Part shown: positions 17,636-26,538 of the stretch, one piece after another | How the letters are laid out: each line of letters opens with the position of its first letter | Numbering within the stretch: position 1 is the first letter of the stretch | NCBI GenBank assembly: GCA_024229935.1 | Contig: JAAERX010000156.1 | Location: 23,999 to 87,998 of the forward strand | DNA: 64,000 bases | Source: Gammaproteobacteria bacterium | GTDB lineage: Bacteria > Pseudomonadota > Gammaproteobacteria > Steroidobacterales > GCA-2729495 | Direction of reading: 5' to 3' | Program-made: the position numbers and the translations under genes | Notes under the pieces: model-generated | Database searches by the model: none | Seen by the model: the letters and a program-made list of their open reading frames with translations, nothing else | Told to the model about the DNA's origin: nothing

Positions 17636-18580
17636 ATGACTCAGCTCAACCTACCTGAAAACATCAGTATTGCAGTGCTAGTCCCTTGTTATAACGAGGA
17701 GGCAGCCATTGCTAATGTAGTGCATGACTTTCAGACGGCCCTACCCACTGCCACCATTTATGTCTATGACAATAACTCAACAGATAAAACAGTTGAGGTA
17801 GCCAAAAAAGCGGGTGCAGTTGTTCACACTGAAATACTTCAGGGCAAGGGTAATGTTGTAAGACGTATGTTTGCTGATATAGAAGCCGATATCTTTGTAA
17901 TGATCGATGGTGACAACACCTACGATGCGGCCATTGCGCCAATAATGGTTCAAAAGCTATTTGATGAAAATCTTGATCTGCTTAACGGAAAGCGAATTCA
18001 TGAAGATACTGAGGCCTATCGCCCTGGACATCAATTTGGTAACACACTACTTACAACTCTAGTTGCAATGATCTTTGGCAAACGTTTTGAGGATATGTTA
18101 TCCGGATATAAAATATTCTCCCGTCGGTTTACAAAATCATTTCCAAGTCTGTCAAGTGGCTTTGAGATTGAAACGGAACTTACCGTCCATGCCTTAGAGC
18201 TCAGAATGCCTGTTGATGAAATAGAAACTTGCTATGGCGCACGGCCTGAAGGCTCTGAAAGCAAGCTTAGTACTTTTGCAGATGGCTTTAAGATTTTAAA
18301 GATGATTGGCATCTTAATTAAAGAAGAGAGACCCCTGCAACTTTTCTCAATTCTATTCGGGCTATTTAGCTTATTAGCTATAGTAATCAGTATTCCAATT
18401 ATTAGCACTTACATTGATACCGGTTTAGTGCCCAGACTACCCACTGCCATCTTGGCAATGGGCATGATGTTGCTTGGATTTTTGTGCCTGGCATGTGGGC
18501 TTATTCTCGATACCGTGACACGCGGCAGACAGGAATTTAAACGACTGCAATACCTCAACGTGAATCGCCCACAACACTAA
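17636..18580 (+). CDS. GtrB/DPM1-like polyprenyl-phosphate glycosyltransferase (GT2)
   Basis: A 314-aa family 2 glycosyltransferase. It starts with the strand IAVLVPCYNEEAAI (12-25), has VYDNNSTDKT (43-52) and the metal-binding DGDNTYD at 91-97. Two C-terminal membrane helices (about 225-250 and 262-285) are as in GtrB, which loads a sugar onto undecaprenyl phosphate. The start at 17636 was preferred over an in-frame ATG at 17603 because it has a GAG ribosome site and places the catalytic strand near the N-terminus. With the neighbouring GT-C-like protein and GtrA it forms a likely three-component glycan-modification set. Confidence 0.85.
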   Translation: MTQLNLPENISIAVLVPCYNEEAAIANVVHDFQTALPTATIYVYDNNSTDKTVEVAKKAGAVVHTEILQGKGNVVRRMFADIEADIFVMIDGDNTYDAAIAPIMVQKLFDENLDLLNGKRIHEDTEAYRPGHQFGNTLLTTLVAMIFGKRFEDMLSGYKIFSRRFTKSFPSLSSGFEIETELTVHALELRMPVDEIETCYGARPEGSESKLSTFADGFKILKMIGILIKEERPLQLFSILFGLFSLLAIVISIPIISTYIDTGLVPRLPTAILAMGMMLLGFLCLACGLILDTVTRGRQEFKRLQYLNVNRPQH

Positions 18581-18789
18581 TTAGCTTCATGTCACCCCGG
18601 GCCCTTTACCAACACAGTGATAGGCGCCCCATAAGCCCCCCGCTAAGGAACTATTAACAGGTTCTGATGTAAAGACTGCTGTAACCTAGGTTTATTCTCC
18701 ATTGGCAGTACCGGAACTAGCATCGGATTAACCGGCGGTGCTATAGCACTCGGCAATATAACCAGCTCGAGCATAATAGCTTCTTCTGC

Positions 18790-20460
18790 CTATTTTGGCT
18801 CTGATGATGCAGCTACAGCAGAGGCACGCAACTTATACATTTGATAGCTACCTACAGTTGAAACCTGTTCGGCATGCATATTCAACCAATCACCCAGCTC
18901 CTGAGTTTCTGGCTCACCCTTTAATAGCAGATGTGTAACCTTGTAATACCTAATGACTGCTGACCGTTGACTTTCATTTTGCGTTTCTTCAAAAAAACGT
19001 GTGGTTTCAATATAGCGCTTTTGCTGATCCAAAAGCATTGGATTTTCATGAAAGACCGATACAGCCTTAGCCTTAACTGTTGGCAAAGGCCAGCCAACCA
19101 CAGGTGTTGCAAGCACAATAGCTTCTTCTGGCAGTGGTTTTGTAAGTTCGGTATAAAGATCTACAACACTCATACCCTCTGGTAATGCCCCCCTTTTCTC
19201 TACAACCTCAAGAGTTTTAGGACTTAAGCTATAACCACGAAACTCCATCGACAGCAGAACTATATTGGCAATCAGCATAATTATAGCTAGTGATATAAAG
19301 CCCCAAAATAAAGAGTTTGCATATACTGGTTTTGGCCGTGAATTCCAGGCACCGATAATCTGAAGCCCACCCCAGGTTATAGCTAAATGAAAGTAGATCA
19401 CTACAAATAATAAAAACCTATGTGCCAGAGGTACGGCTACAAATGGGTGCAGTAAATATGGAACGGCCATACAAGCAGCACCTAAAAAAATGAATCGGTG
19501 CTCACCACGTATAAACAGCCAAATACAAAGCGGTAAACCAAGAAGTGCTGGCCCAAGGATAGTTACTACTAACCCAGGGTTATAAAAAATATGCTTCCAT
19601 ACACCTGATTGCAGACGTTGCAATGGCCCTGCCGGCTCTACCGCCGAAAACCATTGCTCAGCACCAGCCCCATATAAACCAAGAGTTACCTTCCAGACTG
19701 AAAAATAGGGCCAGAGCTCAGCAACAAGCATGCCCATGAGCAATGCAAATAAAGCTGATAACCGCAATCCTATGGACTCAGATGATTCAGTCAGTGCCAA
19801 TAAGCCACAACCAACAATACCAAATACTGCCGTTAGCGGGTGACACAAAAACATCAGGGCGGTCAACACACCTAATAAGGCCACCATAAAAAAAACCGAA
19901 CCATCTCTACGCAACAGTCGCAAAACAAGTGAAAAGGAAATCAGGCTCAACCCAAAAACAAAAGTTGAGGGAAAACCAGCCACATAAAAAAAACTACGTA
20001 AATGAAACAGGTTTGACCAGTTCCAGCTAACACCCCAAAACATAAAAATAGTTATAAAGCCAATCAGGGGAGCCCATGGATCACGAAAATAAGACTTTAG
20101 AAAAAAATATAACCCTATAACTGTCAAGCTATAGTTCAATACAGCACTAATAGACATGAGCTCTACTGCATCAAACTGGAAAATGACGCCCAGAAAGCTC
20201 AGCACCCAAAATAAAGGCATATACCTTGGGCTCAGGCTCGGATCAGCAACATGCGGGTTTGACGGAGCAGAAAAGTTCTCCACCCATTCCTTGAAGAGAG
20301 CGGTATGTTCCCAGTAATCAGCCCAGGGCGCATAAGTAACAAGACGAATGAACGCGGCATCATAAGCAAGCCACAGACCAAAAATCGATGTCAGAATGAC
20401 ATACAGGGTCGTTGCCCTGAGGGTGATAAGGGACGATGCACCACGATAGTTACTGTTCAC
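18790..20460 (-). CDS. Large multi-pass membrane protein, GT-C glycosyltransferase-like
   Basis: A 556-aa protein with about 11-13 predicted membrane helices. The first external loop after helix 1 contains APWADYWEH (around residues 44-52), acidic residues where GT-C enzymes carry their catalytic Asp/Glu. A soluble C-terminal part (about 400-556) includes LYTELTKPLPEEA and an ATPVVGWPLP stretch resembling the periplasmic domain of polyprenyl-phosphate-sugar transferases. I do not recognise a named family. Lying between a GtrB-like gene and gtrA, but on the opposite strand, it is the natural candidate for the transferase that moves the flipped sugar onto an acceptor. That role is inferred from context. 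Confidence 0.7.
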   Translation of the reverse strand: MNSNYRGASSLITLRATTLYVILTSIFGLWLAYDAAFIRLVTYAPWADYWEHTALFKEWVENFSAPSNPHVADPSLSPRYMPLFWVLSFLGVIFQFDAVELMSISAVLNYSLTVIGLYFFLKSYFRDPWAPLIGFITIFMFWGVSWNWSNLFHLRSFFYVAGFPSTFVFGLSLISFSLVLRLLRRDGSVFFMVALLGVLTALMFLCHPLTAVFGIVGCGLLALTESSESIGLRLSALFALLMGMLVAELWPYFSVWKVTLGLYGAGAEQWFSAVEPAGPLQRLQSGVWKHIFYNPGLVVTILGPALLGLPLCIWLFIRGEHRFIFLGAACMAVPYLLHPFVAVPLAHRFLLFVVIYFHLAITWGGLQIIGAWNSRPKPVYANSLFWGFISLAIIMLIANIVLLSMEFRGYSLSPKTLEVVEKRGALPEGMSVVDLYTELTKPLPEEAIVLATPVVGWPLPTVKAKAVSVFHENPMLLDQQKRYIETTRFFEETQNESQRSAVIRYYKVTHLLLKGEPETQELGDWLNMHAEQVSTVGSYQMYKLRASAVAASSEPK

Positions 20461-20639
20461 TCGTTAACCCGTTTCGGAATATTATGCCGCAGATGCACAA
20501 AATTGTGCCTGAAACACCACTTAATATGAAGGACTCAAGTCACGCTGCACAGTGGCACTCATACTCACAGCCTGTAGAATCAAGATAGCCATAAAAACCA
20601 GCCAGTACAATAGTTTAATGTATACAGGGACCACCCCAT

Positions 20640-21065
20640 ATGAAAAATAGCCTACTCAGGATATTGCCAAAGGCTTTTCCGGCATTTGTCGCAGTAGGTG
20701 CTGCTGGCTTCATTGTCGACGCAACTATTCTGGCCATCCTCGTGCATGGCTATCAGTGGGGCGACTATACGGCCCGTCTAGTGTCATTTGCCGTCGCTGT
20801 AACGGTAACCTGGCTACTTAACCGTAATTACGTTTTTGCTGACACACAAACTCATAATCGTCGTAGTGAGTACACACGCTATCTGACTGTACAGGGCATA
20901 GGCATAACCATAAATTTTCTTGTCTATAGCCTTTGCATTAGCAACAATCCTCTAATGGATCGATGGCCCGTTTTAGCCCTGGCAGTTGGTTCCACAGTTG
21001 CATTAATATTTAATTATATAGGAGCACGAATATTTGTTTTCACTGGTGAGACACATACTTCATGA
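20640..21065 (+). CDS. GtrA family membrane protein
   Basis: A 141-aa protein with four hydrophobic helices (about 15-35, 45-62, 80-100, 110-132). It includes the family features FPAFVAVGAAGFIVDA near the N-terminus and WLLNRNYVFAD after helix 2 (the NRxxVF motif). GtrA proteins act in flipping undecaprenyl-phosphate-linked sugars across the inner membrane or otherwise assist cell-surface glycosylation. It is separated from the divergent GT-C-like gene by about 180 bp. This bidirectional promoter region suggests joint control. Confidence 0.88.
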   Translation: MKNSLLRILPKAFPAFVAVGAAGFIVDATILAILVHGYQWGDYTARLVSFAVAVTVTWLLNRNYVFADTQTHNRRSEYTRYLTVQGIGITINFLVYSLCISNNPLMDRWPVLALAVGSTVALIFNYIGARIFVFTGETHTS

Positions 21066-21217
21066 AAAATTACTAACAAAAATAATGCGCATTGAGCATA
21101 AACTTATACCAAGCAAGCTTGTTCCAGCAACCTTCAGAAGATAGGTAGTTTCTCCCATCCTATGGAAATTTAGCAGCACCAATAACGGGCATACTCAAAC
21201 GAGGTAGAGAGGACTTA

Positions 21218-21658
21218 ATGATGGCTAAAAAAAATATTATTTTTACGACCGATTTCTCAGACACATCCATAGCTGCTCTACCATGGGCTATAGATATGGC
21301 AAAAACGCTGGATGCTGATATCACCTGCCTTTATGTTGTTGAGACGCCACAAATTTATAGCTCCCTTGATATCGGCGCTGTTGCCATTCCAACTACAGCC
21401 GACCTTGTGGAAAGCGCTAATATCCGCATGAGGAATTTTGTTACCGAACATCTTGATGACCCATCAGTTACGACAGAAGGGAAAATTGTTGTTGGTCATG
21501 CTGCAACTGAAATAGTCAGTAGTGCAAAAGAATCAGATGCAAAAATGATAGTGATCACAACTCATGGTTACAGCGGTGTGAAGCATGTGCTCTTAGGCAG
21601 CACTACAGAAGATGTAGTCCGACATGCCGCCTGTCCAGTTTTATCTGTACGTGCGTAA
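21218..21658 (+). CDS. Universal stress protein (UspA family)
   Basis: A 146-aa single-domain UspA-fold protein. It has FTTDFSDTSIAALPWAIDMA near the N-terminus, an acidic strand (ITCLYVVE), and the ATP-binding C-terminal signature VITTHGYSGVKHVLLGSTTEDVVRH-type loop (G-2x-G-9x-G(S/T), about residues 112-130) followed by CPVLSVR. The ATP-binding residues are intact, so it is probably of the nucleotide-binding class. A GAGAGGA ribosome site precedes the ATG. It is a single gene convergent with the LLM flavoenzyme gene. Confidence 0.92.
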   Translation: MMAKKNIIFTTDFSDTSIAALPWAIDMAKTLDADITCLYVVETPQIYSSLDIGAVAIPTTADLVESANIRMRNFVTEHLDDPSVTTEGKIVVGHAATEIVSSAKESDAKMIVITTHGYSGVKHVLLGSTTEDVVRHAACPVLSVRA

Positions 21659-21674
21659 GCCTAATTAAGACTAT

Positions 21675-22685
21675 TCAACTGAGTTCTGGTAGAAGTTGTT
21701 CGCCAATCAGGCGAATAGCTTCACGTGCATTGCCATGAATCTTTAAGGTTACTTCATCCAGTCCGGCAGCTGAAAACTCCTGCAATTTCACGGCAACAGA
21801 GGGGATTTCCTCTGGCCCACCCGTAAAGGTAAGGTTATCAATCAGGGCAGTAATTATATTTTCTGGCACTCCCTCAATTTCTGGTGTGCGTCGTAAAAAA
21901 GCCTGTAAAAAAGCATCACGTTTTGAGTCTACAAAAGCCGCATCCTCTTCACCAAGAAATGGTGCTGTATGCCATGGCTGTAAAAGCCCTCGCCAGATCA
22001 TTTCTATACGTGCTTCTGCAATTGCAGTCTCTCGGTCTTCCTTGATATGCCAGGCAAAGAAATTGGCCACACGCAGTGCTTCACTTCGGCCTGCAGCATC
22101 CTTACCTGCCTGCATATGCGCCCTAACTTCTTTCATCCGTGACAAAGGCACATCACTAAGCATCACACCATCTGCAACACGCCCGGCCATCCTGAGCATA
22201 GTTGGCCCATTTGCCCCAACATAAACCAGTGGCGGCGAGGCTTTTAGCCAGTCTGCCTGATAATTTAAAAGTGAAAAAATTTCTCCTTCGTAGTTTATAA
22301 ATTCCCCGGTTGCTGCCGCCTTAAGTATCTCAACACACTCTGCCACGGCACGGACTCGACGCTTTGGCTCAAGATTTGTGACCCGCATAACTGAATGCCC
22401 AAGACCACCAATCATTATTGCAGCCCGGCCACCAGAGAGCTCATTTAGCGTAAGCAGAGAGTCTGCTATTTTTAAGGGGTGCAGCTCAAAGGGGCTAATC
22501 GGCACAGCACCCAAACGCATATCACCTGGCTGTGTAGCCAGTGCAGATAAGCACATAAAAGGCTCTCGACGAGCCGGAAAACTGGAGGCCCACAATGTCT
22601 GCACACCATAGCCTTCAGCTAAAGCACCTAACTCAGCAAGTTCTGCAGGAGGAATGCCTGCTTCAAGAAATAACTGTACTTTCAT
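21675..22685 (-). CDS. LLM class flavin-dependent oxidoreductase
   Basis: A 336-aa luciferase-like monooxygenase TIM barrel. It has LWASSFPARREP in the first third, RAAIMIGGLGH (about 89-99), PPLVYVGANGPTMLRMAGRVADG-type flavin-contact strands (about 150-172) and a C-terminal GGPEEI helix start. The closest relatives by look are F420- or FMN-dependent reductases of the methylene-H4MPT reductase type; the cofactor cannot be decided here. It is the last gene of a minus-strand series with a membrane protein, cytochrome c and PQQ dehydrogenase. Gaps are 28 and 45 bp, so co-expression is likely. Confidence 0.85.
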   Translation of the reverse strand: MKVQLFLEAGIPPAELAELGALAEGYGVQTLWASSFPARREPFMCLSALATQPGDMRLGAVPISPFELHPLKIADSLLTLNELSGGRAAIMIGGLGHSVMRVTNLEPKRRVRAVAECVEILKAAATGEFINYEGEIFSLLNYQADWLKASPPLVYVGANGPTMLRMAGRVADGVMLSDVPLSRMKEVRAHMQAGKDAAGRSEALRVANFFAWHIKEDRETAIAEARIEMIWRGLLQPWHTAPFLGEEDAAFVDSKRDAFLQAFLRRTPEIEGVPENIITALIDNLTFTGGPEEIPSVAVKLQEFSAAGLDEVTLKIHGNAREAIRLIGEQLLPELS

Positions 22686-22713
22686 AGGCTCTTTTGATTA
22701 TCAACCAGAACAA

Positions 22714-23394
22714 TTAACTTTTTGCTGCCTTACTAAACTGCATCCCCAACCAAAATAACCAAGGCAACACGAGGGCGATATACATAAACCCAAAAATAGG
22801 ATTTACCAATCCACCTAAACCAGGAAGCAGCAAAATGTATCCGTAGTAAGCTCCCCATTTTGAAAATACACCACTTGTTAATACTGCATAACCCGTGAAA
22901 GCCGCAAACCAGCCAAGACCAGTAATTGCGAGCATATTTACAATACCCCGAATCATCGTTGTCATCAGCAGAATAGCCGCATTGTGTTCGGGGTTAAGCT
23001 CACGCAGCAGACCGGCATAAGCAGTACCCGGAATATCTGAAATACCGGTCAACAAAAACCCAAAACCAGCAACAAGTCCGGCAACAAAGCAGAGCTGGCT
23101 AATAACAGGATTGGAACTACCAAACATCTGACGTACAGCAACCCCAAGCAGCATAAACAGCATACCGTTAACCATATGTGCAAAACCGCTGTATTTGAAA
23201 GAACAAAGCTGAAGCGCATCCAGTGAGCAGGCTTCAATTGCATTCTGAATCTTAGCCATATCACCATAATCCTTTGCCTTATCAACAAAGCCCAAATAGG
23301 TTGGCTCCAGATAGCTGGCATTCATGAGGTGTATTAGCATGCCGGCAAGAATGATAAAAGCTGCATAACTGGCTATTCTGTACAGTGTGGTCAT
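22714..23394 (-). CDS. Multi-pass membrane protein of unknown family
   Basis: A 226-aa protein with about six hydrophobic segments (roughly 5-24, 70-88, 95-118, 140-160, 163-185, 195-218). The loop after the first helix (about residues 28-70) carries two cysteines (ACSLDALQLCS) that could form a periplasmic disulfide. I do not recognise it; it distantly resembles DUF4386-like membrane proteins. It lies between the LLM flavoenzyme and the di-haem cytochrome c, and may be a membrane partner of the PQQ dehydrogenase system. That role is context inference only. Confidence 0.7.
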   Translation of the reverse strand: MTTLYRIASYAAFIILAGMLIHLMNASYLEPTYLGFVDKAKDYGDMAKIQNAIEACSLDALQLCSFKYSGFAHMVNGMLFMLLGVAVRQMFGSSNPVISQLCFVAGLVAGFGFLLTGISDIPGTAYAGLLRELNPEHNAAILLMTTMIRGIVNMLAITGLGWFAAFTGYAVLTSGVFSKWGAYYGYILLLPGLGGLVNPIFGFMYIALVLPWLFWLGMQFSKAAKS

Positions 23395-23439
23395 GACATC
23401 TCCTTAATATTTGGGGAAAATAAGCAAGACAAACGAATG

Positions 23440-24426
23440 CTATAGTTCTTCTATACCTCCTGTGGGCTTGGGCGGCAGGCTTTGCAGGTACCCATAAATT
23501 GCACCCAAATCAGCATCAGTCATACCTGAGAAATTAGCCCACGGCATGATATCTATCTCACCTGTTGCCTGACCCGGCTTACGTCGAAATAACTGAATAA
23601 ACTCTTCAAGGCTCACATCACCCAAACCAGTTTCATGGGGCGTCAGGTTAGTTGAATAAAAATAGCCCTCACGCCCCTGAAATTTAACGCCACCTGAAAA
23701 CTCATACGCCATATCAGGCAATCTATTGCGTGAGTTACGGCGTGTATGACAAAACTGACAACGTGCTACTTTTGCCAAATATTCACCATACTTAATACCA
23801 TCTGCCTGATCTGGGTGATTAACCACATCTCTGACGGGCATGGGAATCAAACTGATAGCCAAACCAACTGGAAAATTAATATCCGTTTCGGGCAGGGGAT
23901 GATCTACTGGTGGCAAAGTGCGTAAATAGGCGATTACTGCCTTGGTATCAGCATCAGAAAGAGCTGCATAAATGAAGTACGGCATGATTGGGAACATTGC
24001 ATTATCATCACGATCAATGCCCTCACGTATTGCACGCATTAACTCACCATCAGTCCACTCACCCACGCCGGTAGCATCATCAGAAGTAATATTACGGAAA
24101 CAGATGGTACCGGGAAACCCGCCACCCTCTGCCAGGCCAAGTGGACTTTGGTCTGATTCTCTACATGAGCGACCTGCACCAATTGGTGGCATAGGTGGAG
24201 CACCAATAGCACTCCAGTCACGCTCAGAATGACAAACAGGGCAACCCAGAACTGAATTAAATAAGTACTCCCCTCGCTCCATAACATCAGGAGTGGACAC
24301 TATTTTAAAAACTTTGGGCTCAGCTATCTGCGGCAATATGATTTTCAGCACAGCAAAACTGATAAAAAGCATTACAGCTACAAGACCAAGCAGCCGCAAG
24401 ACATACTTAATAGGTGAGTTATTCAT
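23440..24426 (-). CDS. Membrane-anchored di-haem cytochrome c
   Basis: A 328-aa protein with an N-terminal membrane anchor (residues 7-30) and two class I cytochrome c domains. CPVCH (around residue 62) and CQFCH (around 226) are the haem sites. Methionines in MFPIMPYF and IDIMPWANF are the likely sixth ligands. It is translationally coupled to the PQQ dehydrogenase upstream (the two overlap by 4 nt), so it is almost certainly its electron acceptor, passing electrons to the respiratory chain. A CxxC-free cysteine pair (RSCRES, TICFRN) in the first domain may form a disulfide. Confidence 0.9.
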   Translation of the reverse strand: MNNSPIKYVLRLLGLVAVMLFISFAVLKIILPQIAEPKVFKIVSTPDVMERGEYLFNSVLGCPVCHSERDWSAIGAPPMPPIGAGRSCRESDQSPLGLAEGGGFPGTICFRNITSDDATGVGEWTDGELMRAIREGIDRDDNAMFPIMPYFIYAALSDADTKAVIAYLRTLPPVDHPLPETDINFPVGLAISLIPMPVRDVVNHPDQADGIKYGEYLAKVARCQFCHTRRNSRNRLPDMAYEFSGGVKFQGREGYFYSTNLTPHETGLGDVSLEEFIQLFRRKPGQATGEIDIMPWANFSGMTDADLGAIYGYLQSLPPKPTGGIEEL

Positions 24427-26417
24427 TTTTCAGGTAAGGCAAATGCAAGTAAATAATCATCAATTTCCCAAGCATCAAGCATTGCGTGACCACCTGATGC
24501 TATCACCACATACTGACGCCCAGCGACCTCATATGTCATTGGAGTAGCATGTGCAGAACTTGGTAAATCAATATGCCACAGTTCCTTCCCTGTATCTGTG
24601 GAAAATACTCGCAGACGACGGTCTGTGGTCGAACCAATAAAAATCAAGCCTGAAGCCGTAACAATTGGGCCGCCAGCCAGCGGGGTGCCCCATTCCAGAG
24701 GAACTGGCATCCGTGCAATACGATCAATAACCCCAAGAGGCACACTCCAGTTAATCTCACCTTTATTCATATCAACTGCAACCAGCGATCCCCAGGGGGG
24801 CTTGGTACATGGCATAAAAATTGGACTTAATAAAATACGCTGCTGTAATGCATACCCTGTACTACGAATGGGTGCAGCAGGCCCCATTGGCGCGCCATCA
24901 AAGGGGTCAAAGTCACGGGTTTCAACGGAATCTTCCGGCAGAAACTGCATCCAGATACCAACTTCTGAGACATTGGTAATTAATACATCACGATCCTTAT
25001 CATAAGCACCACCACCCCAATTAGGACCACCTGCTGTACTTGGGTACATAATCCAGCCATCCATATCCAAACTTGGTGGAGTAAAAAGTGGCCCATGTCG
25101 GGAATTTTTGATCCACTTTCTGCAATAGCCTTCATCAAATACTGTTAAACCCCATGCATCCTCCTCCCTTAATTCTGTACGAATAATAGGTGGCGGCTTC
25201 ACAGGAAATGGCTGTGTAGGTGACAGCACATCACCAGGAACACCATCAGTAGATACAGGCCGCTCCTCAATTGGAATTAATGCTTCCCCTGTCTCACGAT
25301 TAAATAGAAATATCAGGCCTTGCTTGGTCAGCTGCAGAACCGCCGGAACAGTTTCACCGTTACGTTGCATATCGACAAGTATAGGTTGTGCCGGTAAATC
25401 CCAGTCCCAGACATCATGATGAATTGTCTGAAAATGCCATACGATTTCACCTGTTGCACCACGAAGTGCCACCAGTGAGTTTCCATAACGATTGTCACCA
25501 GGACGTGTACCACCATAAAAATTTGGTGATGTGCTTGCCGTAGGCAAAAATATAAGATCACGTTCATGATCAACTGAGAACATACTCCAGACATTCCCAC
25601 CACCCGTTGTTTTTAATGCCTTTATATCCCAGTTTGCTGCTTCAGGATCATCAGGGTTACGTGGTACAGGATCAAAATCCCATAAAAATTTGCCTGTACG
25701 GGCATCAAAAGCACGAATAGAGCCATTAGCTGCATTAGGAAACTGGTTTTTCATATTATTGATGCTGCCGATAACCAGCACATCATTTACCAGAACAGGT
25801 GGTGCCGAATAAACCATACCCCAGTGGCTGTCGGGCACCGGCGGCGTTTGGGCAATGATTGGGTTGACATCAACCTGGCCATTTTCACCAAACTCTTTAC
25901 ACGGGAAACCCGTAAGTGCATCCAGCGAAATAATACGGCGGTCACTTGTACCCATGTAAACACGATATTTACATGCAGACTCATTTGCTAACTCTGTGTC
26001 CTCCCAGTAAGCCACACCCAGACATTTTAAACGTGTCTTAAACGGGCCAAATGTAATTTCTGAATCAAAGCTCCAGCGCTCTTCACCGGATGCAGGGTCC
26101 AATGCAAACATTTTATGGAAAGGTGTGCAGGCTATCAGCGATTGCCCGGCTTCTTCGGGCAACAATATAGGAGTAACGTGATAACCCGCCAGATAAGTAT
26201 GCTCAGGGTATTTACCCAAATCGCCATATCGATGGCTCCAGGTAAGCTCAAGCTCATCAATATTATCCGCATTAATCTGGGTAAGCCCGGAGAAACGTGC
26301 GCCACCGGGGTCCTGCCCATAATATTGCCATTCCTGCGCAGATACAGATAAGCATGCAAACATAAGTATCATGCCATAACGTGATTTATGCTCCCCTAGT
26401 ATTGCAACAAGCCTCAT
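24423..26417 (-). CDS. Periplasmic PQQ-dependent dehydrogenase (quinoprotein)
   Basis: A 664-aa beta-propeller quinoprotein with an N-terminal signal peptide ending SVSA|QEWQYYG. The propeller starts YYGQDPGGARFSGLTQI and shows repeated W-motif blades (ALDPASGEERW, ALRGATGEIVWHF, AVDMNKGEINW, STDTGKELWHIDL). The closest look is to the membrane glucose dehydrogenase/PQQ-sugar or alcohol dehydrogenase class, without the five-helix anchor. PQQ-site segments such as IHHDVWDWDLPAQP (about 328-341) are present. AAGGA precedes the ATG by 8-9 nt. The substrate (sugar, polyol or alcohol) is unknown. Electrons go to the coupled cytochrome c. Confidence 0.9.
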   Translation of the reverse strand: MRLVAILGEHKSRYGMILMFACLSVSAQEWQYYGQDPGGARFSGLTQINADNIDELELTWSHRYGDLGKYPEHTYLAGYHVTPILLPEEAGQSLIACTPFHKMFALDPASGEERWSFDSEITFGPFKTRLKCLGVAYWEDTELANESACKYRVYMGTSDRRIISLDALTGFPCKEFGENGQVDVNPIIAQTPPVPDSHWGMVYSAPPVLVNDVLVIGSINNMKNQFPNAANGSIRAFDARTGKFLWDFDPVPRNPDDPEAANWDIKALKTTGGGNVWSMFSVDHERDLIFLPTASTSPNFYGGTRPGDNRYGNSLVALRGATGEIVWHFQTIHHDVWDWDLPAQPILVDMQRNGETVPAVLQLTKQGLIFLFNRETGEALIPIEERPVSTDGVPGDVLSPTQPFPVKPPPIIRTELREEDAWGLTVFDEGYCRKWIKNSRHGPLFTPPSLDMDGWIMYPSTAGGPNWGGGAYDKDRDVLITNVSEVGIWMQFLPEDSVETRDFDPFDGAPMGPAAPIRSTGYALQQRILLSPIFMPCTKPPWGSLVAVDMNKGEINWSVPLGVIDRIARMPVPLEWGTPLAGGPIVTASGLIFIGSTTDRRLRVFSTDTGKELWHIDLPSSAHATPMTYEVAGRQYVVIASGGHAMLDAWEIDDYLLAFALPEK

Positions 26418-26538
26418 AACCGCAATCCTTTAGTCAGCAATCTTACTCCTTCTGATTCTAGGCTGGACAGTCAGACTAAAAACTGATTATTACTTATGCA
26501 TCCGGATACTGGTCGTACCAGTTCAGTCACCGTATTAT

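Noticed and set aside
18690..18846. Plus-strand frame with a GSTGTSIGLTGGAIALG-like glycine/serine stretch after the GtrB-like gene
   Set aside because: It has no start codon after the upstream stop and overlaps antisense with the C-terminus of the GT-C-like gene; probably chance.
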